A program made the translations under genes and the position numbers. The notes under the pieces are model-generated. The model was not told the origin of the DNA, searched no databases, and worked only from the letters and a program-made list of their open reading frames with translations. A DNA stretch of 64,000 nucleotides from Arthrobacter zhangbolii (GTDB taxonomy: Bacteria; Actinomycetota; Actinomycetes; Actinomycetales; Micrococcaceae). Shown one piece after another: positions 44,818-53,698 of the stretch. Every line of letters begins with the position of its first letter. Within the stretch, counting starts at the first letter, position 1. The stretch is taken from positions 2,108,001 through 2,172,000 of the forward strand of contig NZ_CP094984.1 in assembly GCF_022869865.1 (NCBI RefSeq), in the 5' to 3' direction.

Positions 44818-46110
44818 TCAGGCTGATTTGTTCCGACGCTTGGTGGCCACGGCGTGCGAGATCAGCGTAGGTTCGCTCTTGTTCTCAACGGTGTCTGCCG
44901 TGATCACTACGGTGGCGACGTCGTCCCGGCTGGGCAGGTCGAACATCACCGGCAGCAGGACTTCCTCCAGGATGGCACGCAGTCCGCGGGCACCGGTTCC
45001 CCGGGCCAGGGCCTGGTCCGCAATGGCGTCGAGGGCACCCTGCTCGAAGGTCAGTTCCACACCGTCCAGCTGGAACATTTTCTGGAACTGCTTGACCAGA
45101 GCGTTCTTGGGCTCGGTGAGGATCCGGATCAGGGCGGTCCGGTCCAGGTTGGACACGGTGGTGATGACGGGCAGGCGGCCGATGAATTCGGGGATGAGGC
45201 CGAACTTCAGCAGGTCCTCCGGCATCACTTCGGCGTAGGAATCGGTACCCTTGGTGGTTTCGTTCAGCGGTGCGCCGAACCCGATGCCCTTGCGTCCGGA
45301 CCGTGAACCGATGATCTCCTCGAGCCCGGCGAAGGCGCCGGCCACGATGAAGAGCACGTTCGTGGTGTCGATCTGAATGAACTCCTGGTGCGGGTGCTTG
45401 CGGCCGCCCTGCGGCGGTACCGAGGCGACCGTGCCTTCCAGGATCTTCAGCAGTGCCTGCTGCACACCCTCGCCGGAGACATCACGGGTGATCGAGGGGT
45501 TCTCGCTCTTGCGCGAAATCTTGTCGATTTCGTCAATGTAGATGATGCCCTGCTCAGCCTTCTTGACGTCGTAGTCGGCGGCCTGAATGAGCTTAAGCAG
45601 GATGTTCTCCACGTCCTCGCCGACGTAGCCCGCTTCCGTCAGGGCGGTGGCGTCGGCGACGGCGAACGGAACGTTCAGGCGCCGTGCCAGGGTCTGGGCG
45701 AGGTAGGTCTTGCCGCAGCCGGTGGGGCCGATCAGGAGGATGTTGGACTTGCCGATTTCCACCTCGTCGCCGGCGACGGCGTCTGAGAGGTTCCCGGTGG
45801 CGCGGGTGGCATGGCCTGCCTGGATGCGCTTGTAGTGGTTGTACACGGCCACGGCGAGGGACCGCTTCGCGGGCTCCTGGCCAATGACGTACTCCTGCAG
45901 CGCGTCGAAGATCTCCCGCGGCTTGGGCAGCTCGAAAGTGCCCAGATCAGCAACCTCCGAGAGTTCCTCTTCGATGATCTCGTTGCAGAGATCAATGCAC
46001 TCGTCGCAGATGTATACGCCGGGACCGGCAATGAGCTTGCGTACCTGCTTCTGGCTCTTTCCGCAGAAAGAGCACTTGAGCAGATCCGTGCTCTCACCAA
46101 TGCGAGCCAT
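44818..46110 (-). CDS. clpX: ATP-dependent Clp protease ATP-binding subunit ClpX
   Basis: The 430-residue AAA+ unfoldase has the N-terminal zinc finger (Cys13, Cys16, Cys35, Cys38), Walker A GPTGCGKT (128-135), Walker [10 protein letters not shown] and the pore loop GYVG. The IGFGAPL region near 290 corresponds to the IGF loop that docks on ClpP. It feeds substrates to ClpP1P2. AAGGGGA precedes the ATG. It lies 158 bases downstream of clpP2 behind a weak hairpin, so co-transcription is possible. Confidence 0.98.
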   Translation of the reverse strand: MARIGESTDLLKCSFCGKSQKQVRKLIAGPGVYICDECIDLCNEIIEEELSEVADLGTFELPKPREIFDALQEYVIGQEPAKRSLAVAVYNHYKRIQAGHATRATGNLSDAVAGDEVEIGKSNILLIGPTGCGKTYLAQTLARRLNVPFAVADATALTEAGYVGEDVENILLKLIQAADYDVKKAEQGIIYIDEIDKISRKSENPSITRDVSGEGVQQALLKILEGTVASVPPQGGRKHPHQEFIQIDTTNVLFIVAGAFAGLEEIIGSRSGRKGIGFGAPLNETTKGTDSYAEVMPEDLLKFGLIPEFIGRLPVITTVSNLDRTALIRILTEPKNALVKQFQKMFQLDGVELTFEQGALDAIADQALARGTGARGLRAILEEVLLPVMFDLPSRDDVATVVITADTVENKSEPTLISHAVATKRRNKSA

Positions 46111-46216
46111 AGTTCAGTCCCCTTAGATGGTCCATCAAAAATACGGTTTACCGGCCAGGCGCAGTCAACCATGTTCCACTCTAGGACACTTGCCGGAGCT
46201 ATTCAGCAACCAGAGA

Positions 46217-46246
46217 GCCCGTGGTGCCGAATTACGCACCACGGGC
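46217..46246 (-). terminator. Hairpin between clpP2 and clpX
   Basis: An 11-base perfect stem (46217-46227 with 46236-46246) and an eight-base loop lie downstream of clpP2. The tail on the minus strand (TCTCTGGTTGC) has few Ts, so it may attenuate transcription instead of ending it. Confidence 0.45.
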
Positions 46247-46268
46247 CGTCTGTTGCCAGCTGCTTCTA

Positions 46269-46943
46269 TTACATTTTGTTGATGGCCGGAGTCTTGATCT
46301 TGCGGGAATCCAGCACCTGGTCGATGAGCCCGTACTCCAGGGCTGCATCTGCGGTGAGGATCTTGTCCCGCTCAATGTCCGTGTTGACCTGCTCCGACGT
46401 GCGGTTTGAGTGCAGGGCCAGCGTGTCTTCCAGCCAGGTGCGCATGCGCATGACTTCAGCGGCCTGGATTTCCAGGTCGGAAGCCTGTCCACCCTGTCCG
46501 CCGGAGAGCGACGGCTGGTGGATCAGCACACGGGCGTTGGGCAGTGCCAGGCGCTTGCCCGGCGTGCCTGCGGCCAGCAGGACGGCTGCAGCGCTGGCAG
46601 CCTGTCCGAGGCAAACGGTCTGGATTTCCGGGCGGATGTACTGCATGGTGTCGTAGATGGCCGTCATGGCCGTGAACGAACCGCCCGGGGAGTTGATGTA
46701 CAGGGTGATGTCGCGGTCCGGGTCAGTGGACTCAAGCACCAGCAGCTGGGCCATGATGTCATCAGCGGACGCGTCATCCACCTGCACGCCGAGGAAGATG
46801 ATGCGGTCTTCGAACAGCTTGGTGTACGGATCCTGGCGCTTGAAGCCGTAGGGCGTACGCTCTTCGAACTGCGGCAGGACGTAGCGGCTGGTGGGCATCT
46901 GCGGTGCTGCGGCGGAGCCGGCGGTGCCGAAATTGTGGTTCAT
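46269..46943 (-). CDS. clpP2: ClpP protease subunit, ClpP2 type
   Basis: The 224-residue serine protease subunit has the triad Ser117 (GQAASAAA), His142 (IHQP) and Asp193. The N-terminal 30 residues (to about [10 protein letters not shown]) resemble the longer ClpP2 propeptide of actinobacteria. It forms a mixed tetradecamer with ClpP1 and is the expected ClpX docking face. AGGAG precedes the ATG; the gene lies 45 bases after clpP1. Confidence 0.97.
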   Translation of the reverse strand: MNHNFGTAGSAAAPQMPTSRYVLPQFEERTPYGFKRQDPYTKLFEDRIIFLGVQVDDASADDIMAQLLVLESTDPDRDITLYINSPGGSFTAMTAIYDTMQYIRPEIQTVCLGQAASAAAVLLAAGTPGKRLALPNARVLIHQPSLSGGQGGQASDLEIQAAEVMRMRTWLEDTLALHSNRTSEQVNTDIERDKILTADAALEYGLIDQVLDSRKIKTPAINKM

Positions 46944-46988
46944 GAATTACTCCTGAAGTCTGCAAATGGAGGGGCGGGGTCCGGGACC

Positions 46989-47636
46989 TTAGTCCTCGTC
47001 CTTGCCCTCTGCCTGGTCCTGGTTGGTTCCGCCGCCGCCTGTGACGCCGCCGGCGTGGGCGGAGATCTTGTCGAAGAAGCCGTATTCCAGGGCCTCCTGC
47101 GCGGTGAACCACTTGTCGCGGTCATTGTCCCGAAGGATGGTTTCAACGCTCTGGCCGGTCTGCTCAGCGGTCAGCTCGGCCATGACGCGCTTCATGTTCA
47201 GGATCAGCTCGGCCTGGATCTTGATGTCCGATGCGGTGCCGCCGATGCCGCCGCTGGGCTGGTGCATCAGGATGCGGGCGTGCGGGGTTGCGTAACGCTT
47301 GCCCTTGGTGCCCGAGGAGAGCAGGAACTGGCCCATGGAAGCGGCCAGGCCGGTAGCCACGGTCACAACATCGTTCGGGATGAACTGCATGGTGTCGTAG
47401 ATAGCCATGCCGGCAGTCACGGAACCGCCGGGAGAGTTGATGTAGAGGTAGATGTCCTTCTCAGGATCCTCCGCGGAGAGCAGCAGAAGCTGGGAGCAGA
47501 TCGCGTTGGCATTCTCGTCCCGGACTTCCGAGCCCAACCAGATGATCCGCTCTTTGAGCAGGCGGTTGTAGATGTAGTCGTCCCGGCCGGCCGGGTCCAC
47601 CGTAGCCATGGTGGGGGTATTCGGTGCAGTTGCCAT
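46989..47636 (-). CDS. clpP1: ClpP protease subunit, ClpP1 type
   Basis: The 215-residue subunit has Ser100 (GLAASMGQF), His125 (MHQP) and Asp174 as the triad and a Gly/Asp-rich C-terminal tail. It is the first gene of clpP1-clpP2. GAGAGG precedes the ATG. A ClgR-type operator lies about 120 bases upstream. Confidence 0.97.
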   Translation of the reverse strand: MATAPNTPTMATVDPAGRDDYIYNRLLKERIIWLGSEVRDENANAICSQLLLLSAEDPEKDIYLYINSPGGSVTAGMAIYDTMQFIPNDVVTVATGLAASMGQFLLSSGTKGKRYATPHARILMHQPSGGIGGTASDIKIQAELILNMKRVMAELTAEQTGQSVETILRDNDRDKWFTAQEALEYGFFDKISAHAGGVTGGGGTNQDQAEGKDED

Positions 47637-47754
47637 ACTGAGTGACCTCTCGCTCTGGCAGGAAACAGATGCTGGCCGTGCCAGTTGCTCCTGCCGGTTG
47701 TCTCTTCTAGGACACTAGCCTGTCCACGCCCCGCCGGGCTGCCGTTTAGCGGGC

Positions 47755-47772
47755 TGTTCGCTGACGGCGCAC
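47755..47772 (-). promoter_or_regulatory. ClgR-type operator upstream of clpP1P2
   Basis: The bases tgttCGCtgacgGCGcac fit the actinobacterial ClgR consensus (CGC-N5-GCG with Y, A and R at the expected centre positions) with one flank mismatch. A possible -10 (TAGTGT, minus strand, 47712-47717) lies about 40 bases downstream, a suitable place for an activator. The clgR gene is not in the window. Confidence 0.6.
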
Positions 47773-47828
47773 GATGCAGATCACACGCTTCCCGCCACGG
47801 ATGGTCCCCGGTGCCGACGCTTAACGCA

Positions 47829-47862
47829 CCGCGCCGCCGGCCCTTTCGGACCGGCGGCGCGG
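47829..47862 (-). terminator. Hairpin downstream of tig
   Basis: A perfect 12-base GC stem (47829... ccgcgccgccgg with ccggcggcgcgg) and a ten-base loop follow the tig stop by about 40 bases. The minus-strand tail lacks a T-run, so factor-independent termination is uncertain. Confidence 0.45.
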
Positions 47863-47899
47863 CTGGCCTTCCCTGCGGAACAGGGAAGGACGGGACAGG

Positions 47900-49249
47900 C
47901 TAGGCCTTGTCTTCGGTCTGCTGCTCTTCGACGTCGCCTGCTTCGGCTTCTTCACCGGCGGGACGGACGAATTCGCTCAGGTCAATCTCGGCACCGGTGG
48001 TGTCGGTGACCTTGGCGAGCTCCAGCACCTTGGCGAGGGCCTTGCGGCGGCGTACTTCGCCAACCATCATCGGGACCTGGCCGCTCTGGTCGATCAGCTG
48101 GGCGAACTGGTTCGGGTCCATGCCGTACTGGCCGGCGGTGGAGACGATGTAGTCAATCAGTTCGCTCTGGTTGACGCCTACTTCTTCCTTCTCCGCTACG
48201 GCGTCGAGGATGATTTCGTTCTTGAAGGCGGCCTCGGTGTTGGCGCGGACCTCGGCACGGTGTTCTTCCGTGTCGTGGTCTTCACCGGCAGTGTGGGCGC
48301 TTTCGGAGTTGAAGTGCTGCTCAAGCTGCTCTTCAATGACGGATTCCGGAACCGGAACCTCAACGAGCTCCAGAAGCTTCTCCAGCACCTTGTCGCGGGC
48401 TTCAACGCCCTGCTCCATCAGCTTGGATTCGGCTGCACGCTTGGTCAGGTCCTCGCGCAGTTCACCGATGGTGTCGAACTCGCTGGCGAGCTGGGCGAAA
48501 TCATCGTTGGCCTCGGGGAGCTCGCGCTCCTTGACGGCCTTGATGGTCACGGTGACCTCAGCGTCGGCACCGGCGTGCTCGCCGCCGGCCAGCTTGGTGT
48601 TGAAGGTAGCGGATTCGCCGCTGCTCAGGCCGGTGACGGCTTCATCCATGCCCTCGAGCATGGTGCCGGCGCCCACCTGGTAGGACAGGTCCGCAGCGGA
48701 ATCCACTTCTTCGCCGTCAACCTTGGCCACGAGGTCCATGGTCAGGAAGTCATCGGCTACTGCGGGGCGGTCAACAGCCTTCAGCGTGCCGAAGCGGCTG
48801 CGCAGTTCTTCCAGGGCCTTCTCGACGTCGGCGTCGGAAGCTTCTGCGGGCTCAACGGTGACCTCGAGGCCTGCGTAGTCCGGCAGCTCGATTTCCGGGC
48901 GGACATCCAGCTCAACGGTGAAGAGCAGCTGGCCTTCATCCGAGGCGGGGTCCGGAACTTCGGTGATCTCGACCTCGGGGCGGCTCATGGGGCTGATGCC
49001 GGTCTCGCGGACGGCTTCCTGGTAGAAGCCGTTCAGTCCGTCATTGATGGCCGTTTCGAGAACATAGCCGCGTCCAACGCGCTGGTCGATGATGCGGTTG
49101 GGAACCTTGCCCTTGCGGAAGCCGGGGACCTGCACCTGGGTGGCGATGGTCTTGTAGGCCTCGTCGATGCTCGGCTTCAGTTCCTCGAACGGAACTTCAA
49201 CGTTGAGCTTTACCCGCGTGGGTGTGAGGTTTTCTACGGCGCTCTTCAC
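47900..49249 (-). CDS. tig: Trigger factor
   Basis: The 449-residue ribosome-bound chaperone and prolyl isomerase has the ribosome-binding signature [10 protein letters not shown] (about residues 43-52), an FKBP-type PPIase domain (about 160-245) and the C-terminal chaperone arms ending in an acidic tail. The GTG at 49249 ([19 protein letters not shown] follows) is chosen because AGGAGA lies 9 bases upstream; a longer frame with upstream ATG lacks homology. It lies upstream of clpP1 on the same strand, a conserved chaperone-protease pairing. Confidence 0.96.
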   Translation of the reverse strand: MKSAVENLTPTRVKLNVEVPFEELKPSIDEAYKTIATQVQVPGFRKGKVPNRIIDQRVGRGYVLETAINDGLNGFYQEAVRETGISPMSRPEVEITEVPDPASDEGQLLFTVELDVRPEIELPDYAGLEVTVEPAEASDADVEKALEELRSRFGTLKAVDRPAVADDFLTMDLVAKVDGEEVDSAADLSYQVGAGTMLEGMDEAVTGLSSGESATFNTKLAGGEHAGADAEVTVTIKAVKERELPEANDDFAQLASEFDTIGELREDLTKRAAESKLMEQGVEARDKVLEKLLELVEVPVPESVIEEQLEQHFNSESAHTAGEDHDTEEHRAEVRANTEAAFKNEIILDAVAEKEEVGVNQSELIDYIVSTAGQYGMDPNQFAQLIDQSGQVPMMVGEVRRRKALAKVLELAKVTDTTGAEIDLSEFVRPAGEEAEAGDVEEQQTEDKA

Positions 49250-49303
49250 AGCGTAAGTTCTCCTGAGGGTTCTGGGGTTGGTCTGCACCATGGTTATACA
49301 GAG

Positions 49304-49377
49304 TCGGGGTGACAGGATTTGAACCTGCGACTTCCTGCTCCCAAAGCAGGCGCTCTTCCAAGCTGAGCTACACCCCG
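49304..49377 (-). tRNA. tRNA-Pro (anticodon TGG)
   Basis: The 74-base cloverleaf has acceptor CGGGGTG/CACCCCG, anticodon stem CCTGC/GCAGG with loop TTTGGGA (TGG), and T arm GCAGGTTCAAATCCTGT. The 3' CCA is not encoded. It lies just upstream of tig on the same strand. Confidence 0.96.
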
Positions 49378-49501
49378 TCAGTGCACCTGACAGCCTACCT
49401 GCCCGGCGGCGGGTATGACGAATTTCAGGGCTGACCGACGTGATCCGCAGCCGGCAGGGAGCCGGTTGCGGGCCGATTACTCACAGCAGGTTTTCCCATG
49501 C

Positions 49502-49520
49502 TAAGGTAAAACCTGCCTTA
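49502..49520 (+). promoter_or_regulatory. IdeR/DtxR-box-like element overlapping the tRNA-Gly -10
   Basis: TAAGGTAAAACCTGCCTTA is a 19-base element with inverted ends (TAAGG/CCTTA). It contains TAAGGT, a plausible -10 about 20 bases before the tRNA-Gly gene, and matches about 12 of 19 positions of the DtxR/IdeR consensus. This may be chance. Confidence 0.25.
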
Positions 49521-49527
49521 CGGCGCC

Positions 49528-49601
49528 GGGGATGTAGCTCAATGGTAGAGCCTCAGTCTTCCAAACTGATTACGCGGGTTCGATTCCCGTCATCCCCTCC
49601 A
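49528..49601 (+). tRNA. tRNA-Gly (anticodon TCC)
   Basis: The 74-base cloverleaf has acceptor GGGGATG/CATCCCC, anticodon stem TCAGT/ACTGA with loop CTTCCAA (TCC), T arm GCGGGTTCGATTCCCGT and an encoded CCA. It is a single gene, divergent from tRNA-Pro, followed by a strong terminator. Confidence 0.97.
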
Positions 49602-49607
49602 CAATAG

Positions 49608-49640
49608 AAGGGCCTTTCGCACAGCGAAAGGTCCTTTTTG
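49608..49640 (+). terminator. Intrinsic terminator of tRNA-Gly
   Basis: A 13-base stem with one mismatch (49608-49620 with 49624-49636), loop ACA, is followed by TTTTTGTTTTT. Confidence 0.92.
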
Positions 49641-49733
49641 TTTTTCGGTGCGGACGTACCTTCAAACACGGCCGCGGATATACCTCCGCGGCCGTGTGGC
49701 TGGCCCGGTCAGTGGGCGACTGAATTGCGCGAC

Positions 49734-50639
49734 TCAGCGGGCCTGGCAGGTGGGGCACCAGTAAAGTTTCCGGGCCCCCATTTCAGTGCCGGCGACGGCG
49801 GTACCGCAGCGGCGGCACGGCAGCCCCGTCCGCTTGTAGACGTAGTGCGCCTCGGACACGGGAACCGGTTCGCCGGCGTCCTCACGGTCCTGCGGCTCGG
49901 TGGTGATAATCCGTCCCTGCCGGACTCCGTCATTCATCAGCGTTACAGTCTCCGCCCACACCTCGGCCGCCTCCGCCTCGCTGATATCCCGGCCGAGCCG
50001 CCAAGGGGAGATGCGCCGGCGGAAAAGTACTTCAGCCCGGTAGACGTTGCCGACGCCGGCAAGTACTTCCTGGTTCATCAGCAGCAGGCCCACTGGTGAG
50101 CCCTTGCTGCGGAGCCGTTCCGAGAACTCCCGGCCGCCGTCGCCTTCCGCGGCATTTGCGGCGAGGGGGTCGGGCCCCAGACGGGCGAGCACCGCCGCCC
50201 GTTCCGGTTCCGTGATGACCTCGCACGCCGTCGGGCCCCGCAGATCTGCCCACCCGTGGTCGGATACCAGCCGGACCCGCACCGCTCCCCGGGGCGGCGG
50301 CGGCCCTGCGTACGCGGTGTCCTCTGCGGCGCCGTCGCCGGCTATCTCCCGCTCCCCCACCCGCCGCGGTGCGCCGATGCTGGAAGCACCGGCGAAGGTT
50401 TCATCCCCGCCGAAGTCGAAGGCGCCATAGAGGCCAAGGTGGATCCGCAGGTACAGGTCATTATCGAAACGCAGGAACAGCTGCTTGCCGTGGGCTTCGG
50501 CGCCTTCAAGGACCTGCCCGTCCAGCCTGGCGGCACCGGAACTGAACCTGCCCTGCGGGCTGGTCACCGCCAGCCGGCTGCCGGCAAATACGGAAGAAAA
50601 CTGCCGGGCGAGCCGGTGGATGGAATGGCCCTCGGGCAT
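49734..50639 (-). CDS. Fpg/Nei family DNA glycosylase (endonuclease VIII type)
   Basis: The 301-residue protein begins MPEGHSIHRLARQF, with Pro2 as the catalytic nucleophile and Glu3; the His at position 5 marks a Nei-like member. The helix-two-turn-helix (LMNQEVLAGVGNVYRAEVLF, about 190-209) and a C-terminal zinc finger (CRRCG and CPTC, about residues 277-299) complete the family layout. It removes oxidised pyrimidines. Its ATG overlaps the rpiB stop by one base (TGATG). Confidence 0.93.
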   Translation of the reverse strand: MPEGHSIHRLARQFSSVFAGSRLAVTSPQGRFSSGAARLDGQVLEGAEAHGKQLFLRFDNDLYLRIHLGLYGAFDFGGDETFAGASSIGAPRRVGEREIAGDGAAEDTAYAGPPPPRGAVRVRLVSDHGWADLRGPTACEVITEPERAAVLARLGPDPLAANAAEGDGGREFSERLRSKGSPVGLLLMNQEVLAGVGNVYRAEVLFRRRISPWRLGRDISEAEAAEVWAETVTLMNDGVRQGRIITTEPQDREDAGEPVPVSEAHYVYKRTGLPCRRCGTAVAGTEMGARKLYWCPTCQAR

Positions 50640-51109
50640 CAGGCCACGGTGCCGCTGGTCTCGTAGTCCGCAATCTGCCCGATCCGCCGGATATGGCGCT
50701 CCGCGCCGCTGAAGGGTTCGGCCAGGAAGGCATCAATGATCCGGGTTGCCTCCTCCACGCTGTGCTGGCGGCCGCCGACGGCCACAACGTTGGCATCGTT
50801 GTGCTGGCGGGCCAGTTTCGCGGTGTCCAGGTTCCAGGCCAGCGCCGCCCGGATACCCCGGACCTTGTTGGCGGCAATCTGCTCTCCGTTTCCGGAACCG
50901 CCCAGCACAATACCCAGCGCCTGCGTGCCTGCAGCCTGGTCGGCGGCCACGGCCTGTGCGGCGTTGATGCAGAAGGCCGGGTAGTCATCTTCGGCGTCAT
51001 ATTCGCGCGGCCCGTGGTCAATTACTTCGTAGCCGCCGTCCGTGAGGTGCTTAATCAGATGGGCGCTGAGTTCCAGGCCTGCGTGGTCGGTTGCAATATG
51101 GACGCGCAT
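50639..51109 (-). CDS. rpiB: Ribose-5-phosphate isomerase B
   Basis: The 156-residue protein interconverts ribose 5-phosphate and ribulose 5-phosphate. It has the RpiB start (MRVHIATDHAGLELS), the IDHGP segment, LGGSGNGEQIAANK (anion loop) and the ARQHNDANVVAVGGR motif with the His102-type residue. The mycobacterial-type active site uses a glutamate in place of the cysteine seen in E. coli RpiB; GNGEQ fits that. It is coupled to the glycosylase gene downstream. Confidence 0.95.
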   Translation of the reverse strand: MRVHIATDHAGLELSAHLIKHLTDGGYEVIDHGPREYDAEDDYPAFCINAAQAVAADQAAGTQALGIVLGGSGNGEQIAANKVRGIRAALAWNLDTAKLARQHNDANVVAVGGRQHSVEEATRIIDAFLAEPFSGAERHIRRIGQIADYETSGTVA

Positions 51110-51342
51110 GTCAGATAGGTCCGTTCACTTTTGATCGAGGGAAGAAATGGCATGTCCAGCTTAACTTTCCTGACGTCCGGGCTGACAAATTTGGGACATC
51201 CGGCCGCAAACGCTAACCCGGCGCCTGTCCATGCCGATAACTCCAATAGGATTGTCCCGCCTCGGCGGATCAACCGATCCCAAGCAACGGGCGCTGCTTG
51301 CTGCGTCCCAGGTCTCGCTCGCTCGCTCCACAAGGATTTCCA

Positions 51343-53517
51343 TTGAAAAGTGCAAAACTCGCGCTATTGGCCCTGCTCGCTACCGCCTTGACGGCCGGCG
51401 GGCTGCCCGCCCAGAGTTATGGTGATCTGACTCCCGGGCCTTCCGCCAGCCCGGTACCTGCCACCGCCCCGTCGCCGGTTGCCCCGACGCCCGGCGTCGG
51501 CGGACTGCCCGCCGATCCGGCGCCCGAAGAATTGCCCGTGCCGGCAGAGGCACCTCCGCTGACTGCACCGGATGCCGCGGAGACCGAACCCGCCGAGCCG
51601 ACGCCAGCCGCAACTGAACCGGAAGAGCAGGACGCGGAGCACACCGAAGCAGAAGAAGATCCGGGCTTTGATCCGGTAGTGGGCGGCGGCTTCCCTGTGC
51701 CGGGTCCCAACACACCGATGGTGACGGATCCCGACGGAACAGTACGCTCGGCCGTCGAGACCGACATCTCTGCCATGCACGACCACGATCACGGCCAGGC
51801 ACAGAGCTTCAGCTCTCAGAGTGGCGGCGCCTCGACCTTGGGGGCTGCGGCCCGCAGTGGCACCATCCAGGTGACCCTGGTCTTCGCCACCCTGACCGAC
51901 AACCGCGGCGGTGTTGACCAGGCAGCGGCAAAAAACTCCATCGTAAAAGCCAACGAGTACTGGCGGGCCGCGTCCAATGGACGGCTCGGTATGTCAATCG
52001 TTGAAACCAAGACGCTTAAAAGTACTGCCAATTCCCGTCAGGATTACGGGGCGATGATGAATACCATCAGGAAGGATCTCCGGTGGTACGAAGAGGCGAA
52101 CGAAGCACTGGTGGTCTTTGTTCCGGCTCCGGAGCTGCGAAGCGGCGGGTACGGGGGCATCCTGGGCGGCGGCTGGACCAGCGGGCCTACGAGCGGCTCG
52201 GTGCTTATGCCCAAGCCTTCAGGGTTTACCAACAACGTAGTCACCCATGAGCTTGGCCACGTTCTCGGTCTGCTGCATGCAAACAGCCTTAAGTGCAACA
52301 ACGGACGGTCCGATATTTGGATCAATTCCTCCGGGAAGTGGGCAGATGGGGCCTGCACATCCCGTGAGTATGGCGACACCTCCGATCTAATGGGATACGC
52401 CCAGTACAACCTGCCCATGATCAATTCTTATTTCTGGGATTCAGGCGCTTTCGGGCGCGGTGACGAAATCCTCGATGCCGGGACCCCGACCCAGGCAAAG
52501 ACATACAGCCTTCGCCCTTGGGCTGGCAGTGCGTCCAATCGTGCAGTGAAGTTCCGGGACATCTCCGGAGAAACCTACTATCTCGAGCTCAGAATGCCCG
52601 TCGGGTATGACACCGCGACTGCAACGGGGGGAAACCGCGGTGTGAAGATCGTCAAAGCAGACCTTGCCAACAGCTGGGCAGTCAACTCCCTGATCGTCTC
52701 GCCCAACACCCGGGACTTCGCCGGCTACGTCAACACGAACAGCACCTGGCAAGCCGGCCAAACGTTCACAACGCATGCAGGCACGACTGTGAAGATCAAC
52801 TCCGTAAGCAGCTCGTCTGCTTCCATCACCGTCACGCCCAAGACAGCGAGCCTCTACTTCAACTCCACACCCGTAGCGGGAACAACCCTGGGTACATCCG
52901 ATGATCAGTTCCTTTCCTGCGACTGGGACGGCGACGGCATTGCGACTCCCGCTATGTTTCGCAACGGAGTCTGGACGTTACGCAAAACCCTGACTGGGTC
53001 CGCATCGTTCCCCACGTTCGCCTTCGGTGCAACAGGGGACCAGCCGATTTGCGGTGACTGGGATGGGGACGGGCGCGAGACCGTGGGGGTCTACCGAAAG
53101 GGAAAGGTTTTCCTCAAGAATTCCAACTCCAACGGTCCGGCAGACGGCCAGATCTACTTCGGTGCGTCCGGCGATACTGCGGTTGTGGGTGACTGGGACG
53201 GGGATGGTTGTGACACCCTGGGCGTGGCCCGGTCCGAACGTGGGAGCAATCGCTTCTATCTGACCAATAGCAACATCCGACCTAATGTCCACGGGACATT
53301 TCTTCTGGGCAACGCCGGAGATATCCCCGTCTCCGGCGACTGGAACCGGGACGGGTTCGCAACCGTCGGGGTGATGCGTCGAAACGTGTGGTACCTGAGC
53401 AATAGCAACCTGAAAGTCAAGGCGGATCAGACCCTGGCCTTCGGCAATCCCGGCGATTCGCCGATGACCGGCCAATGGAGCCGCAATTCAGGAACGGGTC
53501 TCGGCGTGGCACGCTGA
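51343..53517 (+). CDS. Secreted zinc metalloprotease (metzincin, reprolysin-like) with C-terminal FG-GAP/VCBS-like repeats
   Basis: The 724-residue protein starts at TTG (MKSAKLALLALLATALTAGG), which gives a clean signal peptide; AAGGAT precedes it. A Pro/Glu-rich propeptide-like region follows (about 30-155). The protease domain has HELGHVLGLLH (about 303-313), the metzincin HExxHxxGxxH zinc site, and a Met-turn in SDLMGYA. A linker domain follows, then four or five repeats with DWDGDG or DWNRDG calcium-type loops (about 525-724), probably a beta-propeller for substrate or wall binding. It lies between rpiB and pepN as a single gene with its own terminator. Substrate unknown. Confidence 0.87.
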   Translation: MKSAKLALLALLATALTAGGLPAQSYGDLTPGPSASPVPATAPSPVAPTPGVGGLPADPAPEELPVPAEAPPLTAPDAAETEPAEPTPAATEPEEQDAEHTEAEEDPGFDPVVGGGFPVPGPNTPMVTDPDGTVRSAVETDISAMHDHDHGQAQSFSSQSGGASTLGAAARSGTIQVTLVFATLTDNRGGVDQAAAKNSIVKANEYWRAASNGRLGMSIVETKTLKSTANSRQDYGAMMNTIRKDLRWYEEANEALVVFVPAPELRSGGYGGILGGGWTSGPTSGSVLMPKPSGFTNNVVTHELGHVLGLLHANSLKCNNGRSDIWINSSGKWADGACTSREYGDTSDLMGYAQYNLPMINSYFWDSGAFGRGDEILDAGTPTQAKTYSLRPWAGSASNRAVKFRDISGETYYLELRMPVGYDTATATGGNRGVKIVKADLANSWAVNSLIVSPNTRDFAGYVNTNSTWQAGQTFTTHAGTTVKINSVSSSSASITVTPKTASLYFNSTPVAGTTLGTSDDQFLSCDWDGDGIATPAMFRNGVWTLRKTLTGSASFPTFAFGATGDQPICGDWDGDGRETVGVYRKGKVFLKNSNSNGPADGQIYFGASGDTAVVGDWDGDGCDTLGVARSERGSNRFYLTNSNIRPNVHGTFLLGNAGDIPVSGDWNRDGFATVGVMRRNVWYLSNSNLKVKADQTLAFGNPGDSPMTGQWSRNSGTGLGVAR

Positions 53518-53539
53518 GTCAGGATTCTCGTCAATACCC

Positions 53540-53572
53540 GAAGGGCGGATTGCGGTCAGCAATCCGCCCTTC
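53540..53572 (+). terminator. Hairpin after the metalloprotease gene
   Basis: A perfect 14-base stem (53540-53553 with 53559-53572) and loop GGTCA lie 22 bases after the stop. No T-run follows, so efficiency is uncertain. Confidence 0.6.
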
Positions 53573-53698
53573 AGCACTTGGCAGGGTGCTTAGCAATGAG
53601 AGAATGTTGCAGAAGATCAATAGTGTCCGGTGTCTCCCGCAGAATCAGGGGGAATTTCCGGTCTCCTTTTCCGTCTGAAAGGCCTTACCTTGCCAGGT

